Shown piece by piece: positions 41,942 through 54,500 of a DNA stretch of 64,000 nt. The notes beneath the pieces are model-generated. The model saw nothing but the letters and a program-made list of their open reading frames with translations, had not been told where the DNA came from and ran no database searches. The DNA comes from Labyrinthula sp. Ha (taxonomy: Eukaryota; Sar; Bigyra; Labyrinthulida; Labyrinthulaceae), in NCBI GenBank assembly GCA_015227615.1, contig JAALGZ010000002.1, positions 1,736,001-1,800,000 of the forward strand. The letters run 5' to 3'. Position 1 is the stretch's first letter. Each line of letters opens with the position of its first letter. The position numbers were made by a program, and so were the translations under genes.

Positions 41942-44515
41942 ATGGAAAGAGTTCTAATAGTTCTTCTTCTTCACATCTTCACTCTCTATTTTTTTAACAA
42001 AGGCTTTTTTCTTTCCAGAGTTGAACTTGTCAATAAATCCTCATGTACTGAATTGCCTTATCTCTTCTCCGTTGAATCACATAGGGAAGAGTGCTGGTTT
42101 GGAAAGAAGACTCACGACAAGGCAATTCTGATACTCATAGACGCATTGCGATACGATTTTATAACTAGAGTTGAAACAAACCAAGAAATATATCACAATA
42201 ATTTACCCATAATTCAAGAAACACTGATTTCAAAGCCAAAACAAACTTTTGTTTCGAAACTTTTTGCAGACCCACCAACAACTACGCTTCAGAGACTGAA
42301 AGGAATTACAACTGGTGGTTTGCCAACGTTCTTGGAGTTTAAAGATGACTTTTCTAAAGATATGTATATTTCTGAAGATAATATATTTTCACAAATTCTT
42401 GATCAAAATCTTAATATAACGGTTATGGGAGACGATACTTGGTTGTCCGTTTATTCAAAAGAAACTTTTGTAAGGAGTTTTCCGTTTGATTCATTTGATG
42501 TGAAAGATATTTTTACCGTTGATAATGGAGTTAAGAATCATATATTTGATGAAATAAGAAAGAAGGACTCTCAAGTTATTGTGGGTCACTTTTTGGGAGT
42601 AGACCATGTTGGGCACACATATGGACCAAACAATAAAATAATGAAGGAAAAGTTACAGGAAATGAATGGTGTTTTGGAGCAGTTAGTTTCAGATGTAGAT
42701 GACATGGAGGAGGATTGTGTCTTGATAGTATTTGGAGATCATGGAATGACAACAGAGGGAAATCACGGAGGTGCCAGTGATTTAGAAACAGGTGCGGGGC
42801 TTTTTGTGTACTCGAACAAGAACCTCCGAGACGCTAATGACTCTAATTTTGAAGATCGAGTTGTCAATCAGGTAGACCTTATACCTACACTAGCTGCCTT
42901 TCTTGGTGTTGCTGCACCTTTTGGCAACTTGGGCATTTTGATTCCTGAAATGTTTCACAGTGAGCTTCGGCAAGACCAGTTAAGACATGGACTAGAAATT
43001 AACCTGGCCCAAGTCGTGAGATATTTACAGACATACAAGTCAAAGGTTAGTTCTTTTGATTTTGATTTCAATGAACTTGAAAAACTGTATTTGAATCCTT
43101 TAAAAGAAGTTGAGGTTATAAAAAGCAAAAAACCTATTTCACGGCAGATGACCCACATAGTTCAATACTTCATTCCTTTATTAGAGAGAATTGATTTTAA
43201 GAACGGAGAAAAGAATATGTTTCAAAATATCCTGCAAAAAGACATCCTAGAAAAGACAGTGAAAGAGTTTAATAGGGGTAAGACTGTCTCTGACACACAA
43301 GTGTTATCTATCCTGGAAAAGTATCAAGTGATGCTTATGTACGACTGCCTAAACTATATTGCAGAGAGAACAAGGGAAACATGGACTCAATTTAATCAGG
43401 TATACATGTTTGTTGGGATTGTCTGCTCTGTTGGACCTATTCTATTCTTGCTATTGAGCATAAAAACTAAGCAAATTACAAGCAAGTATTTAGTTATCTT
43501 GGTTGTTATGGCTGCTAGTTTGTTGTCAAATAGTTTTATTGAGGCGGAAGAACAAGTCATTACATTTTTACTCACTTTCTTGCTGCTGTTCGATTCTTTT
43601 ATTCAATTGCAGAATACTAAACAAGTTGACTGGAAAGCTGTTGGTCCTAGGCTTTTCTATGTACTAGCTTTCCGGTCCACCGAGCTGATTTTCTCCAACA
43701 CTTTATTGATTCCTGTATTCCTTACTATTTTTCTTTGGTCTTTGTTTACCCCAATGAGCAGAGATATTCCTGGAATCCTATATGCAAGTTTTGTTAAAGT
43801 GTTACTTCTTTTTCAATGTGTCTTTACGATAGTTTATTTATTAGATTTGGAAACTCCGGTCAGTCGAAATATGTTTGCTCTTATATCTTATTTTATTAGT
43901 TTTTTGTTAGTAGCCCTCAGGTTTTTTTCAAATGATGTTAGATGTGGAAAGAAAATTCCTATTAGCTGCTGTTTATTTTATTCATTCTTTTTTCCAATAA
44001 TTCTTGTCACTGGAAAGGACTATGTCCCAGTTTTGTGCTCTGCATTTTGTGCCCTATCTATCTTACGGTGCTATGAATTACCTAAGTTCTCCATACAAGA
44101 ACAAAGCTTAATTTATTCCCTGACGATGATCTTAATCTTTTTTAAAACTGGACATGCATGCACACTAGACAAAATACAGGTAATTGCAGGATATGTGGGA
44201 TTGGAAAAGTACAACTACTACCTATGCGCAGTTCTCATTGGCCTCAACCAGTTTGGTGGATATATACTAACGCTTACTGTAGCTGCAACACCAATTCACC
44301 TACCAAAAAAAGAAAAACAACTTGATGCGAAGAATGTGTTAGAACATGTTCTATTTATTTTCTCCTTGCGATTGGTTATAACGATGTGCTTTACATTTTT
44401 TGCCAGAAGGCACTTAATGGTTTGGAGACTGTTTGCTCCAAAGTATGCATATGAAATTGTTTACGTCCTCTTCATAGATGCTTTTGTGCTGCTTCTATTT
44501 ATGTTTAGTCCTTAA
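41942..44515 (+). CDS. PIGO: GPI ethanolamine phosphate transferase 3 (PIG-O/GPI13)
   Basis: The enzyme adds ethanolamine phosphate to the third mannose of the GPI precursor in the ER; this bridge later links GPI to proteins. The 857-aa product has an N-terminal membrane anchor (about 4-24), a luminal alkaline-phosphatase-type domain with LIDALRYDF (metal Asp67), DPPTTTLQRLKGITTGGLPT (nucleophile Thr region 113-115), GDDTW, FLGVDHVGHTYGP (metal Asp221, His225) and FGDHGMTTEGNHGG (Asp266, His267, His275), then about ten to twelve hydrophobic segments from residue 485 to the end. TTTLQRLKG plus GDDTW separates PIG-O from PIG-N and PIG-G. It is somewhat shorter than many PIG-O proteins (about 1000-1100 aa), mainly in the membrane part. 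No intron. The first ATG (MERVLIVLLL) is used; it lies only 16 bp after the end of a hAT-derived element. Confidence 0.95.
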   Translation: MERVLIVLLLHIFTLYFFNKGFFLSRVELVNKSSCTELPYLFSVESHREECWFGKKTHDKAILILIDALRYDFITRVETNQEIYHNNLPIIQETLISKPKQTFVSKLFADPPTTTLQRLKGITTGGLPTFLEFKDDFSKDMYISEDNIFSQILDQNLNITVMGDDTWLSVYSKETFVRSFPFDSFDVKDIFTVDNGVKNHIFDEIRKKDSQVIVGHFLGVDHVGHTYGPNNKIMKEKLQEMNGVLEQLVSDVDDMEEDCVLIVFGDHGMTTEGNHGGASDLETGAGLFVYSNKNLRDANDSNFEDRVVNQVDLIPTLAAFLGVAAPFGNLGILIPEMFHSELRQDQLRHGLEINLAQVVRYLQTYKSKVSSFDFDFNELEKLYLNPLKEVEVIKSKKPISRQMTHIVQYFIPLLERIDFKNGEKNMFQNILQKDILEKTVKEFNRGKTVSDTQVLSILEKYQVMLMYDCLNYIAERTRETWTQFNQVYMFVGIVCSVGPILFLLLSIKTKQITSKYLVILVVMAASLLSNSFIEAEEQVITFLLTFLLLFDSFIQLQNTKQVDWKAVGPRLFYVLAFRSTELIFSNTLLIPVFLTIFLWSLFTPMSRDIPGILYASFVKVLLLFQCVFTIVYLLDLETPVSRNMFALISYFISFLLVALRFFSNDVRCGKKIPISCCLFYSFFFPIILVTGKDYVPVLCSAFCALSILRCYELPKFSIQEQSLIYSLTMILIFFKTGHACTLDKIQVIAGYVGLEKYNYYLCAVLIGLNQFGGYILTLTVAATPIHLPKKEKQLDAKNVLEHVLFIFSLRLVITMCFTFFARRHLMVWRLFAPKYAYEIVYVLFIDAFVLLLFMFSP

Positions 44516-46074
44516 CTTTGGTGTGGTTATTGTTTCACATGTCTTCTAAGGTCCAGTTTCTAGCTTTCTTTGTATTATAAGCAAGAACAAATAAACTTAC
44601 GGAAGTAGGACTACGTTGCTTTGACAGCGAATAGCTTAATTTGGAGCAGAAAAGTGTGCACAAATTGCCTTTGTTCTGTTCTTGTAAGTAATAGGAATTA
44701 CAATATATAGGCATATTGTGCACTAAGGCCAGTGCTTAAGGTGCCGATTAAGACCCACGCTTCTTAAACAATGAACGTGAAATAATTTGTCGATCCAATT
44801 ATGAGAAATGCTTTGCCTTCCAAGCAAATTATTAAACTGGTTATCATTGAATATTAAGCTCAGGATAGTACAGATATTTCAATATGCTCCTTTACGCAGG
44901 TTGTGATTTCTTTCAATTCTTGTCACTCATGCTAATCTCAAGCTTTTCTCTGCTGTTGTTCTTTGGCTGGATGTTTCTATTCTCAGCCACAATAAATGCA
45001 ACTTGTTATACGGTGGGAAGGAAAAGAAGTCGAGGAGTGACTTAGGAATGTTTGCTCCGAACAGGCGTTTAATACCATCAAGAACAAAAAACTTTACCCC
45101 TGGTTCAGCTTTATTACAGCCGTTCTTCTATATTTTCTGAAAGTTTTGCCACATGAAAAGTATATTATAGGATTTTCTCCTGTTAGGAACAAATGCCGAG
45201 ATGTAAGTAATTCACTACCTCCTGTGACTCTTTCCACCCTCAAGTATTATAAACATGTATGCTGAATGAGATCGTTTGCTGATTACATTTTTTCAGGTGA
45301 CAAGTCGGTTCTTATTGTTTTGCCATCGAGATCTAGTTACAGAGTACGGGAGAGCCTGAGGCACCTAATAAGTTAGAGACGATAAAACTAGGTCATGGAG
45401 CTGAATATCTTGCTTCATTGCATCTTTTTGGCTTGTTATTTAAGTTTTGTTGATAGATGATCCATTCAGGGAAACCGAGGTTTTCAAAATATCGAGTGCT
45501 TGAAGCTCAATTTCCTCAACATGTACTTCCTTTATTTCAATTGTTTCATGGCGTCTTTCTAAAAAGTTTTTCTAGAATACAAGCTAGCAAGTACGAAACA
45601 TACACTTCTATAAAGATATAATCTTTAACCAGTTTTTCTCATCATTTCTTTGTTCAAGTACCTTATCAGAGTTTTTTATTCTTACTCAAGATGAAAATGC
45701 CTTGCTATTTAACATCTTTGTTCAAGTTCCATTATATCTGAAAGGAGTATGGCGTTTATTAATCTACTATGTGAAGAAACTTATCTCTGCCCTACTGTAT
45801 TGCTACTCGTGTTTGTTGCAGATCCCATTTATTGAAAATCCTATACAGATCTTAAGATAGAATGAGAACTGTAGGTATGACTTGCTATCAGGTTTTTCTT
45901 CAACTTAAGAAATATTGGCTTAGCCTAAGAGCACCTCTTATCTATGATTGAAGCTTATCCATTTTCGTGTAAACTTGAAGGCTAGGATAATAGTTTTCTT
46001 CAAAGTTTGACACAGTTCTCATTGTATCTTATTGTCCTGTAAAAGATTGTGCACCTTTAAATCTGTGGTAGGCA
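44516..46074. other. Intergenic stretch
   Basis: No supported gene, RNA or repeat. Confidence 0.5.
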
Positions 46075-46547
46075 TAGGCAAAGGATTTGATGAAAATTAT
46101 CAATATTTATTTGAAAATTATTTTGATTCTGATTGTCAAAAAAAGAGTTGTGATTTTTATTTTTTTCAAATAATTCTGGTTTTATGTTGGGTATCAACAA
46201 TAGAGATGGGCTACTCGACCCTGTTCTAAATTGCCGAAATTTTCTTTCATATTTTCTGTAGCGCATATAAACTTCTAAAAACCGCTAGTAAGATATGCGA
46301 ATAATACGGCAATAGGATGTTGCTGAGCTATATGACTATTTTCTTAAAGGCTTGCATAATATGCAAAGCTGAAACAAAATTATTCTTGGCTCTTTATCCC
46401 AGGGCCTTGTGCACAGCTTTGTACTGATATTCAATTGATTATCAATAATCAATCAAAATAATTTGGGAATTATCGGAATCAGTCCATAAGAAAAATGTTG
46501 GCCAAATTCTTATTGATAAAATATAAATAAATCAAGTCCAATCTCTG
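46075..46547 (+). mobile_element. hAT-type MITE, older copy, about 473 bp
   Basis: The sequence is the reverse complement of the MITE at 62304-62775 over almost its whole length; both share the complement pair containing GGGCCTTGTGCACAGCTTTG. The terminal repeats are degraded (TAGGCAAAGGATTTGAT versus CAGAGATTGGACTTGATT) and no target duplication can be seen. No coding capacity. Confidence 0.8.
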
Positions 46548-48899
46548 GTGAAAATAGAAATAAAAGTAGAACATTTCATAGAAACCAAACTAAACTAGCA
46601 TGCAAAGATGTTTGTACTTCTTTGTAGTGGCCCTTTTCAGCAAAGATGGGCATACTAATTAAACGAGAAAAGTAAACTCTTCTCTAGAATGCTGTTCAAA
46701 TGCTGTCTGGTTGTGTTTCACTCCATTGTTTTAGATTTTGACAATGAAAGAGTCCTCATGCTAATCTTTAAGCGCTTTTTTCAAAGTGTTTTTTTTAGTT
46801 GCTTCTGAAATTCATATTAACCAAATTAACCTTGGCGAAAGCTATTCCAATGTTTGTGAACTTTAGTCTTGCCTAATATATCTTTACAGTAAGAAGCCTT
46901 GCTTATCTCAAAATAGCTACAGGTTCATTCCTGAAGAATATAAGGAAATCCTTTGTCTCAGATCTCAGAAAGAGAAAATTTGAAGTAAGTTCTTTCCGTA
47001 CATGTTTTCAATTCAAACTAGTAATAACTTCTGAATTTTTTGTTAGATTATTTATTTATCTTTTATCTTTTTCTTACTATTCATTGGTCTTAGTATGCCT
47101 CAACCTATTTCGTTATTTAGCGATGTTTGTTGCTAATGAACTGATAATCAGAACAGAATAAAAATCACTTTATATATTTTAAACCTCAAATTTCTCATTG
47201 ATTACCAGAATCAAAATAAGAATCCTTTGACTACTGATGATGTTTATCAGAATACATGCCTACCTCTGAGCCTTAAATCTTGGTCACTTCAGTTAACAAG
47301 AGATTACAATTCCATTAAGAGTGATCTGCAAGAACCTAGGAGCAGAACGCATCTTAAGGTGTAATCAGATTCCACGGTTTTTAATCTATTTTGGTCACTA
47401 CATTGGTAAAGCGAGTCGAGCAAATTAGCAGGATCTACAGTCCTTCCTGACTTTTTCTTACCTCTCAACAAGTTCTCTGCCACCATATCTTCTCTGATTC
47501 AAGCCTTAATGCCTTTTTCCTAAGTTTCGAGACCTTTTCGTGCAGTATTATTTACTCTAAGTATTATTCTCATGGTTTACCCTTTGTTTTCTTTGTTACA
47601 GGTGTGGAAAATTGTTGTTTTTAATTTTATTTGTTCTGCATCAATTAGGAACACTTACCAAAGTCTAATGTTAAAATTAACATATTATAATTATTAGTTT
47701 AAGCTTGAGCTATTTCGTCAGTGATGAATAATAATTTCTTACATGTTCAACGAGCAATCTTTCTTCATTCAAATCTGTCAATGTTTCTTGTTGCAAGAGA
47801 AAAATATTTAAGAGAGGGAAGAATAGAATACTACGAAGACGAGAGCTTGATTTAAAGAATTTATGCGTAATCTTACTATGCTCAAAATAATTCAAACTAT
47901 AAATTATTTTCAAATGACACTACCTTTATTTTTCATCCTTCTGCGGCCGCAACTTTAAGGCTTTCGACAGACTTATCATCAGCGAGCGAATCTCAATTTC
48001 TTAATCTTACTTTTGAAAAGTCAAACATTGGATTAAAAAAAAAAAAAAATATTCAGAATATGTTATTTATGTACCAAATATAAAAGAAAGTTTTGTGTTC
48101 GCAGTTTAATCTGGAGAGTACATATTGTATTCAGTGCAACTTATACAAACAATTGTTCACAAACAAAAAGAAACAAACATATAACCAAAAATAAACATCA
48201 GGTTGGAGTGTTATAAATCAACCCAACAAATCATTTTCTCAGAAAAATGTAATGTTTAGCTAGTTTTTCTTCTGCTCTTGGCATTGTTCAAAGTTGAGAA
48301 ATTATTCCCGGTAGATTCAACTTTCGGTAACAGGATTATTCCTATCTTGTAGAAGTTCTTATTTCTAATTGTTTTTATATTCTATTCCTTTTATGTATAT
48401 GTTTGACTAAGCTCTTTATTTTATTTTTTAATGTAGACTTGTTAACTTCTATGAAAACTTTTCTTTCAAGTTTATCTCCGACCTTGAAATTCCAGCGCCT
48501 TGTTTGTTTTTCCCTTTTCTATAAAAGTTATCCTTCTGCTATTTAGTTTCAACTCTTAACACTTAAAGTGTCATTTTTTGTATTCTGAAAATCTTCTTTA
48601 TTTATTTATAAATATCTTTTTCTCTTTATTGCTCTTTACTTAAATAACTCTTTTATGTTCTCCTAAATTCATTTCGATATGAAACTTCATCTCAAGTACA
48701 TAAACTCATTCACTTCAAAACTATAAAAAAGAATGTAAAACCAAAGAAGATGAAAAATAAAAAGGCAGCAACGTCTATTTTAAGTTAACCAAGAAATATA
48801 GAAGTAGCTAATTTGTAATTTCTCCCGACGATATCAAAATAATACACCAGTACTGAGTCAACAATACCAAGAAAGAGTTTTGAAAAAACTCCTTTTTCT
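46548..48899. other. Intergenic stretch
   Basis: No gene recognised. About 47195-47262 has ATTACCAGAATCAAAATAAG followed by TTTATCAGAA, similar to MITE ends, possibly a fragment. A poly(A) run lies near 48035-48050. Confidence 0.5.
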
Positions 48900-48910
48900 A
48901 TGGAACTAAG

Positions 48911-49453
48911 TTACTTTTTCTTGGCACTAGTTTTCTTTGCCGTGGTCTTTTTCTTTTTTGACGCAGGTTTTTTCTTAGCTGGAGCTTTTTTCGTAGATGT
49001 TTTCTTCACTGCCTTTTTCGCTGGTTTTGAGCTAGGTTTCTTCAAAGACTTCTTTTTAGTAGTTTTGGTTGTTTTTTTCTTTGCTGCGGTTTTTTTTTTT
49101 GAAGCTACACTCTTTTTTTTTGTTGTGGATGTCTTCTTTTTAGCTGGGGACGCTTTCTTCTTTGCAACTGTTTTTTTCTTTGCTTTTGTGGCTTTCGTGG
49201 ACGAAGAAGATTTTGCTCTCTTCAAGGGCTTTTCAGCAGCAGCAGACATCTTACGTTTCAAGGTAGTTTCCAATCTATAATGTCCCTTATCCTGAATTAT
49301 TTCTCCACTTTCAACTCCCTTCTTCAACGCTGTCTTCACATAATGATATTTTGAGTCTTCGACTGCACTCTCCCTTTTAATAAGTTGTAAAGAAGCTCCT
49401 TTTCTACTTTCTGTATTTAATAGGACTTCTTTTACTTTGTTATAATATGACAT
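48911..49453 (-). CDS. Linker histone H1
   Basis: The 180-aa protein has an N-terminal winged-helix globular domain (about 1-75, with YNKVKEVLLNTESRKGASLQ and YVKTALKKGVESGEIIQ) and a Lys/Ala/Ser/Thr-rich tail of about 105 residues made of KKK-S/T-x-A/P-type repeats, the standard H1/H5 layout that binds linker DNA at the nucleosome dyad. There is almost no N-terminal arm: the globular domain begins at residue 2-3, unlike animal and plant H1. No intron. The tail explains the purine-rich run on the minus strand. Confidence 0.93.
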   Translation of the reverse strand: MSYYNKVKEVLLNTESRKGASLQLIKRESAVEDSKYHYVKTALKKGVESGEIIQDKGHYRLETTLKRKMSAAAEKPLKRAKSSSSTKATKAKKKTVAKKKASPAKKKTSTTKKKSVASKKKTAAKKKTTKTTKKKSLKKPSSKPAKKAVKKTSTKKAPAKKKPASKKKKTTAKKTSAKKK

Positions 49454-50468
49454 TTTCGTCCCTGGATTTCTCGTGTTTATTTCTATGTACTTTTCGTTTA
49501 CTTTATCAAGAACTGATTTCAGTTTCGATTAAATTTGATTTCACAAATTTTGATTAACGGCTAAATTAGTACCGACTTGATTAACGGTTTCGAAAATCAG
49601 TCTTGGATAAAAATAATGAGGGATCTCAAACAAGGCAGCCAACAAAAACAAAAACAAAAACTTAAAAAACTAAAAATTAGGTAAAATTCTAATTAATTCT
49701 TGGAAAAGTAAATAAGAAGTTGCGCTAAAGAATAGAAATCCAGCTTTCATTTGAACATGTTTCCTTTCGGTGAAGAAAAAGTGTAGCTGGAAACCAAAAT
49801 CAATCGTTTAGACTTGGTATTTTAAGTCTATCCTAAAATTTTGCTCAACAGTACGGGTACAGAGCCTGCCTAAAACTTTTAAAATTAATGTACTGAATGT
49901 TTGGTTGATAGTATTGATTATCTTGTACTCCTTCATACCATATCCTAAAGTTGACGTTTATTTGTGGAGTGACTTTTCTTAAACCGATGTTTAGTTAGTT
50001 ATTAATGGTAGGTTCATCGCGTTGCCAATTGAGTCCGAGAATCTAAACTAGGACGAGCCTATGGTCTTTCCCATACTTTTTACAATAAAATTATTATGGA
50101 TATTGCGTTACTTGCGTTACTAGGTGCAATTGAGCGGCATGATCCCCTTTGTTCCATTATGTTTTCCTTGTTCGCGATTCTTGTGCTTGATTTACCAAAT
50201 ATATGTGACCTATGAAGACGTAATCCAAGAAAAAACAAAAACGGCAATACTCACATAAAAGATATCAGTTTAGTGGTAAAGGTCCAGGAAAAGTGAGCAG
50301 GAGGCCCAAGGGGAAATGAAGTGGTTCAAGAAGATCTAGGGCAGGTTATTAGACAATTACCAGTAACGTTGGTTCCAGTAATATATTTGGATGATCCAAT
50401 GAGCTCCAGTTGCTTTGTTACCTACATCTAAGTTCCAGGAGACCGGTTTTCAGTTAGCCGAGATGACT
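49454..50468. other. Upstream region of histone H1; no other gene seen
   Basis: Contains the H1 promoter by position. No histone promoter element is assignable by eye. Confidence 0.4.
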
Positions 50469-51598
50469 TCACGTGATGTATCGAGGCTTAGCTGGTCTTG
50501 CGTAATAAGTTCCTAGCATCTGCCTCCGTTTATGCTCTCTTGTGCTCTTTCTTTGCCTGTACACAATCTCAAGCCAGTTTGGAGTGTTCGCGGTATAAGA
50601 ATGAGTACCAGAAAGCTTTGTTTTCTCTGGGAAGTTGGCAGGCAAGAGGGAGCGCTTGGATTTATAAAGTGATGTGACTAGCAGGTTCACAATGCTATTT
50701 TGCTGGTTCTGCTCAGACAATTATGAGGATGAAGGGAAATGATCGAGTTCTATGGGTTCGTTATGCCTTTTTAGATCTTCCGTGACTTTATCCTGTTGTA
50801 GAGTTTATTCTAAAGTTTTTCTTACTTAAATATTGTCCTGTTCCAGTTTCCAGGGTTGCACTTTTACGTGCTGCATTTGCTTGGGTGTAAACAATTTCTT
50901 GTTCCCTGTCTGGATCTCGTCTTACCTTACATGTAACTGTGGTTTATGGTGTCTACTTTGTTATGTAGCACAAACTCTTAGAGGGCCTTTCCATTCCAGT
51001 TGCTTCTTGAGGATAAACTATAATTATTAATTGCATCTTTCCATGTTCACTTGACCTGTGCATTCCGATCACCCCCAAAAATCATAAACCTCCTCGTGTT
51101 CACTCTCATCATTACCTTTTCTTGCAGCATTCTTAATAAATTTTCGTATTCGCAGATCGGTAGTCCACTGTGAGGCACGTACAGTTTCACTAAAATAGGT
51201 TTTTTGTTGGTACTTGACCTGATTTTAGCAGCTAGAATTATGCCGCTCACTCTGTAGATGTCAGTTGCTTCCTGGAGAAGTCTCTCACACAATAAGATAG
51301 ATATAATAGTAGACCTAGAGCTGGTTTGTAAAGCAAGCCACCTTACTTTTCCGATTTCACTGCCATTTCGTTTTACTTTTCAATTAATCCAACCATTTTT
51401 TGTCCAAGTCCTTGAAGGAAAATCGGCAGGGACTGAAGTTTGTGCATAGGTTTTACTAGTTGAGAGAGTTCTTACCGAGTAAGACCAGTGATGTTCAGTG
51501 AGAGTACTCATAGAGGAATATTGCGTTGGCTCATCAAGTCTAGGAACCATGGAGATGCTGACTCGATGTAAACTCAGTTCAGAAATAAATTGTGTCAT
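50469..51598 (-). mobile_element. Degenerate LINE fragment with AP-endonuclease domain
   Basis: Minus-strand frames carry, in the right order, remnants of an APE-type endonuclease from a non-LTR retrotransposon. At 51380-51598 an early segment has FISELSLHRVSISMV. At 51047-51292 come VKLYVPHSGLP, then FMIFGGDRNAQV, which is the GDFNA motif with Phe replaced by Arg. Just past an in-frame TGA at 51047 come NNYSLSSRSNWNGKAL and EFVLHNKVDTIN, the usual hG....N.NG..L..F end of the domain. At 50469-50720 an 83-codon Arg/Lys-rich frame (YRQRKSTREHKRRQML) may be the following linker. Frames change and stops interrupt it, so it is inactive. No reverse transcriptase follows, so the copy is incomplete. 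Confidence 0.65.
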
Positions 51599-54500
51599 TT
51601 CTTCTTTTCACCCAAAATTTAAACCGGTGTTAGTATACTCCTCCGAAAAACCATAGTAACCAAAATATTTGTAATTATTTGAGATGAACAAAACAAAAAT
51701 AAACCGATTAGCTGAGAAACTGGAGTTTATTTCCTTGTTAATTTCAACAGGTTGGTGATTTTGTCACCTCACGGATCATTCCCCGATGTATAAACGAGAG
51801 TTCAAAATTTAAAACTAGGTTAGTATGAATAGCAACGAAAAAAAAACTTGGAAAATTCTATCAATTGGGCTTCAGATAAATTAAACATATATATATTTGT
51901 TTGAATAACGTTTCTTCAGACTCCGAATGTATATTTTCATGCAGTATGATTAAAATATTGAAAACGACAACTACGCTCGTTGAGCCTAGGTCATAATTTT
52001 TACTGGTTTGAGATTGGTAATTCAGTTAAAGATGACGAAGATCAAAAGCAAGAAAGAGAAAATAAACCCTTAATACTCATTGTGCACAAAATAAAATAAA
52101 AAAGGTTTTTGTAAACCTTGTAACAAGAAAAATGAAACGCCCTTCCCTGAGATATGAGTACTAAAACCCATGGCTATTCTCATAAAGGTGACTCCATGAG
52201 ATTTTCATTATTACCTATAACACACAAGGAATAGAAGACATAGTGAATGTCGCATCAGTCACGGCTCATATACTAGCAATTGTTTTTGCCTATTATTCGA
52301 TTCAACTCTAGTTTAATGAGTAATACCTCTTGGCTAGCTGCACTTTAACTGATTTTCGCTTCTAACATTTAATCAGCTCCTCCACTGGTCTCAATAAATT
52401 TCATTACGTAGAAAGGAATATCTCCAATATATTTCTCTTGATATTAAAATTTAGAATCAACTTAGTTTTAAACATTTATCTTCGTCAATTATGTTGGTTT
52501 AAAAGAAAAGTTTAGTTTTTAATACCCTTTTTATTTTGCCAAATCGATTTGCTATCAGGAGATTATGGTTTTGAGCAAGTTTAATACCAAGTTATTATAA
52601 TTATTATTAGGTAAGTGAAATGAGAAGGTTAACTAAGGAAAAGCACATAACTTTATCCTCTAAGAAAACATTATATCAAAGTTATTCATTCCTCTTCAAG
52701 TTGTTTTGAAATGTTCTTTAGCTTCATCAAGTGTTTTGCAAGTCCACATTTGTTATAGTCTTATTACATGCTAAATTTATTAAAGCAGAAAGTAGTATTT
52801 TAATATCTTTGTTATGTTGACTTCAAAAATAATTATTCAATCACTGATTTATAGATTATTCTTTTCACAAATGTTTGTCCTATTTTCATGTCGAATTATT
52901 TAGAATTAGAGAATATTCAATTTACTACGACTCTCTTGTACATCATAAGGGGGACTCGGTGTAAGAAAAGTTTCCGCTGTTTATTTTCAATCTAACTGCG
53001 CTTCTTTTTCATATCCATAATGATAATAATTGGACATTAATTTTTTATTAACAAAGTTGATATTTACACTCAACATATTATCATTTCATATGATAATAAT
53101 TTATCAATTTGTTAAACCAAATCTTTATACTTAATTTCGCTTGAGCTTCGGTTGGCGATACCTGCATGGAAGCAAACCAATTCCTTCAACAGTGTGCATA
53201 TATTAGCCTGGTATTAAGGATTTTAATTTTGAAGCTGTATGACAATGTTGCTATGAGATTTACATCACCATAAGACAACAAACCACACTAAAGTCAAATC
53301 TAGTAAGAGAAATAATATAAAAAATTCGACACAGTCAAAATTAACTATTGAACTGGATCATATCATCTCTTTGCTCCGGTAGTCGTTATAATTTCTAGCT
53401 CTACAAAAAATATATGTTAGAAGCAAATTAGCCAACTTATACAAGTTCAACATTTTTTTTCTAAGCTCTGTAATACATCATTTCTCCTTATTCTTATTGT
53501 AGGTATAAACAAGTTTTCTTGAAAGACGCCGATAAAGATAAATAATATATTTTTTATTTGGCTGTACTATCTTTAATAAGAATTTCTAGGTGTATATCAT
53601 ATGTTTCCATCGACATAGTATCAAATTTTTGGGGTCATGTCTCTATGCTTCCTAATAGGGTTTTGATTTTTTTGGCAGGTATCGTTATTAAATCTGCTCA
53701 AATATGGCCAATAGAGGGTTGTAGATATCACTGTGATACTTGGTACAAATATGGATGCTCATCAAATAAATCCCCATTTCGCTAATTATCCGCTCAGTTA
53801 AAAAATACCAAGAGGACACACCATTATACATGCATAGTTTCAATAGGGTTTCACGTATCCTAATTATAGAATCTAAATTGCAGATTATACAGTTCAACAA
53901 GCATAAATATGGTAATGGGTCATGATAAACTATTTTGGTATCAAGCTGTGAGAATTTTGTTGTATCCTAATAAAACCGAATTTTGGAATAAATTAGTTTG
54001 ACACTTATTTAGTTCTATTCAAACCAACGGCTTCTGAAGCAGGCATATCAAGAATTTAATAAGTAAACTTTTCTAAGAAACGATATAACAAAAAAGAAGA
54101 TATAAGTTTTTAATCCGATAGCGTTAGCTTACTACGGCGTTACTTCCATTAATAACTTTATGAAGTTAAATATTTTTTACTTTGCGCAATTGATACTAAA
54201 GTTTAACAACTTCGGTTTTGTATTTGAATAAGATCGGGATTTTCTCCGACTGAGCAATATAAATTTATAAATGAACTTGACTTGAGTTATTAATTCAACC
54301 ATGGAAGATTGGTTATAGATTTTTAGAGTATGTATATTTATCTGATCACAATTGGAACGTTGACATTGACTACCTACGACATAATGTAGCAATATTTCTG
54401 GGTACAGTCATATAATATTTTCTGCTGTTTACCAAATATTTGTTCTGTTAAACCTCTGACTCAGAATTTTAGATTTTTCTGACGAATCTAGCCTATTCAA

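Noticed and set aside
48900-49280. 126-codon plus-strand ORF, extremely Phe-rich
   Set aside because: It is the exact antisense of the Lys-rich histone H1 tail.
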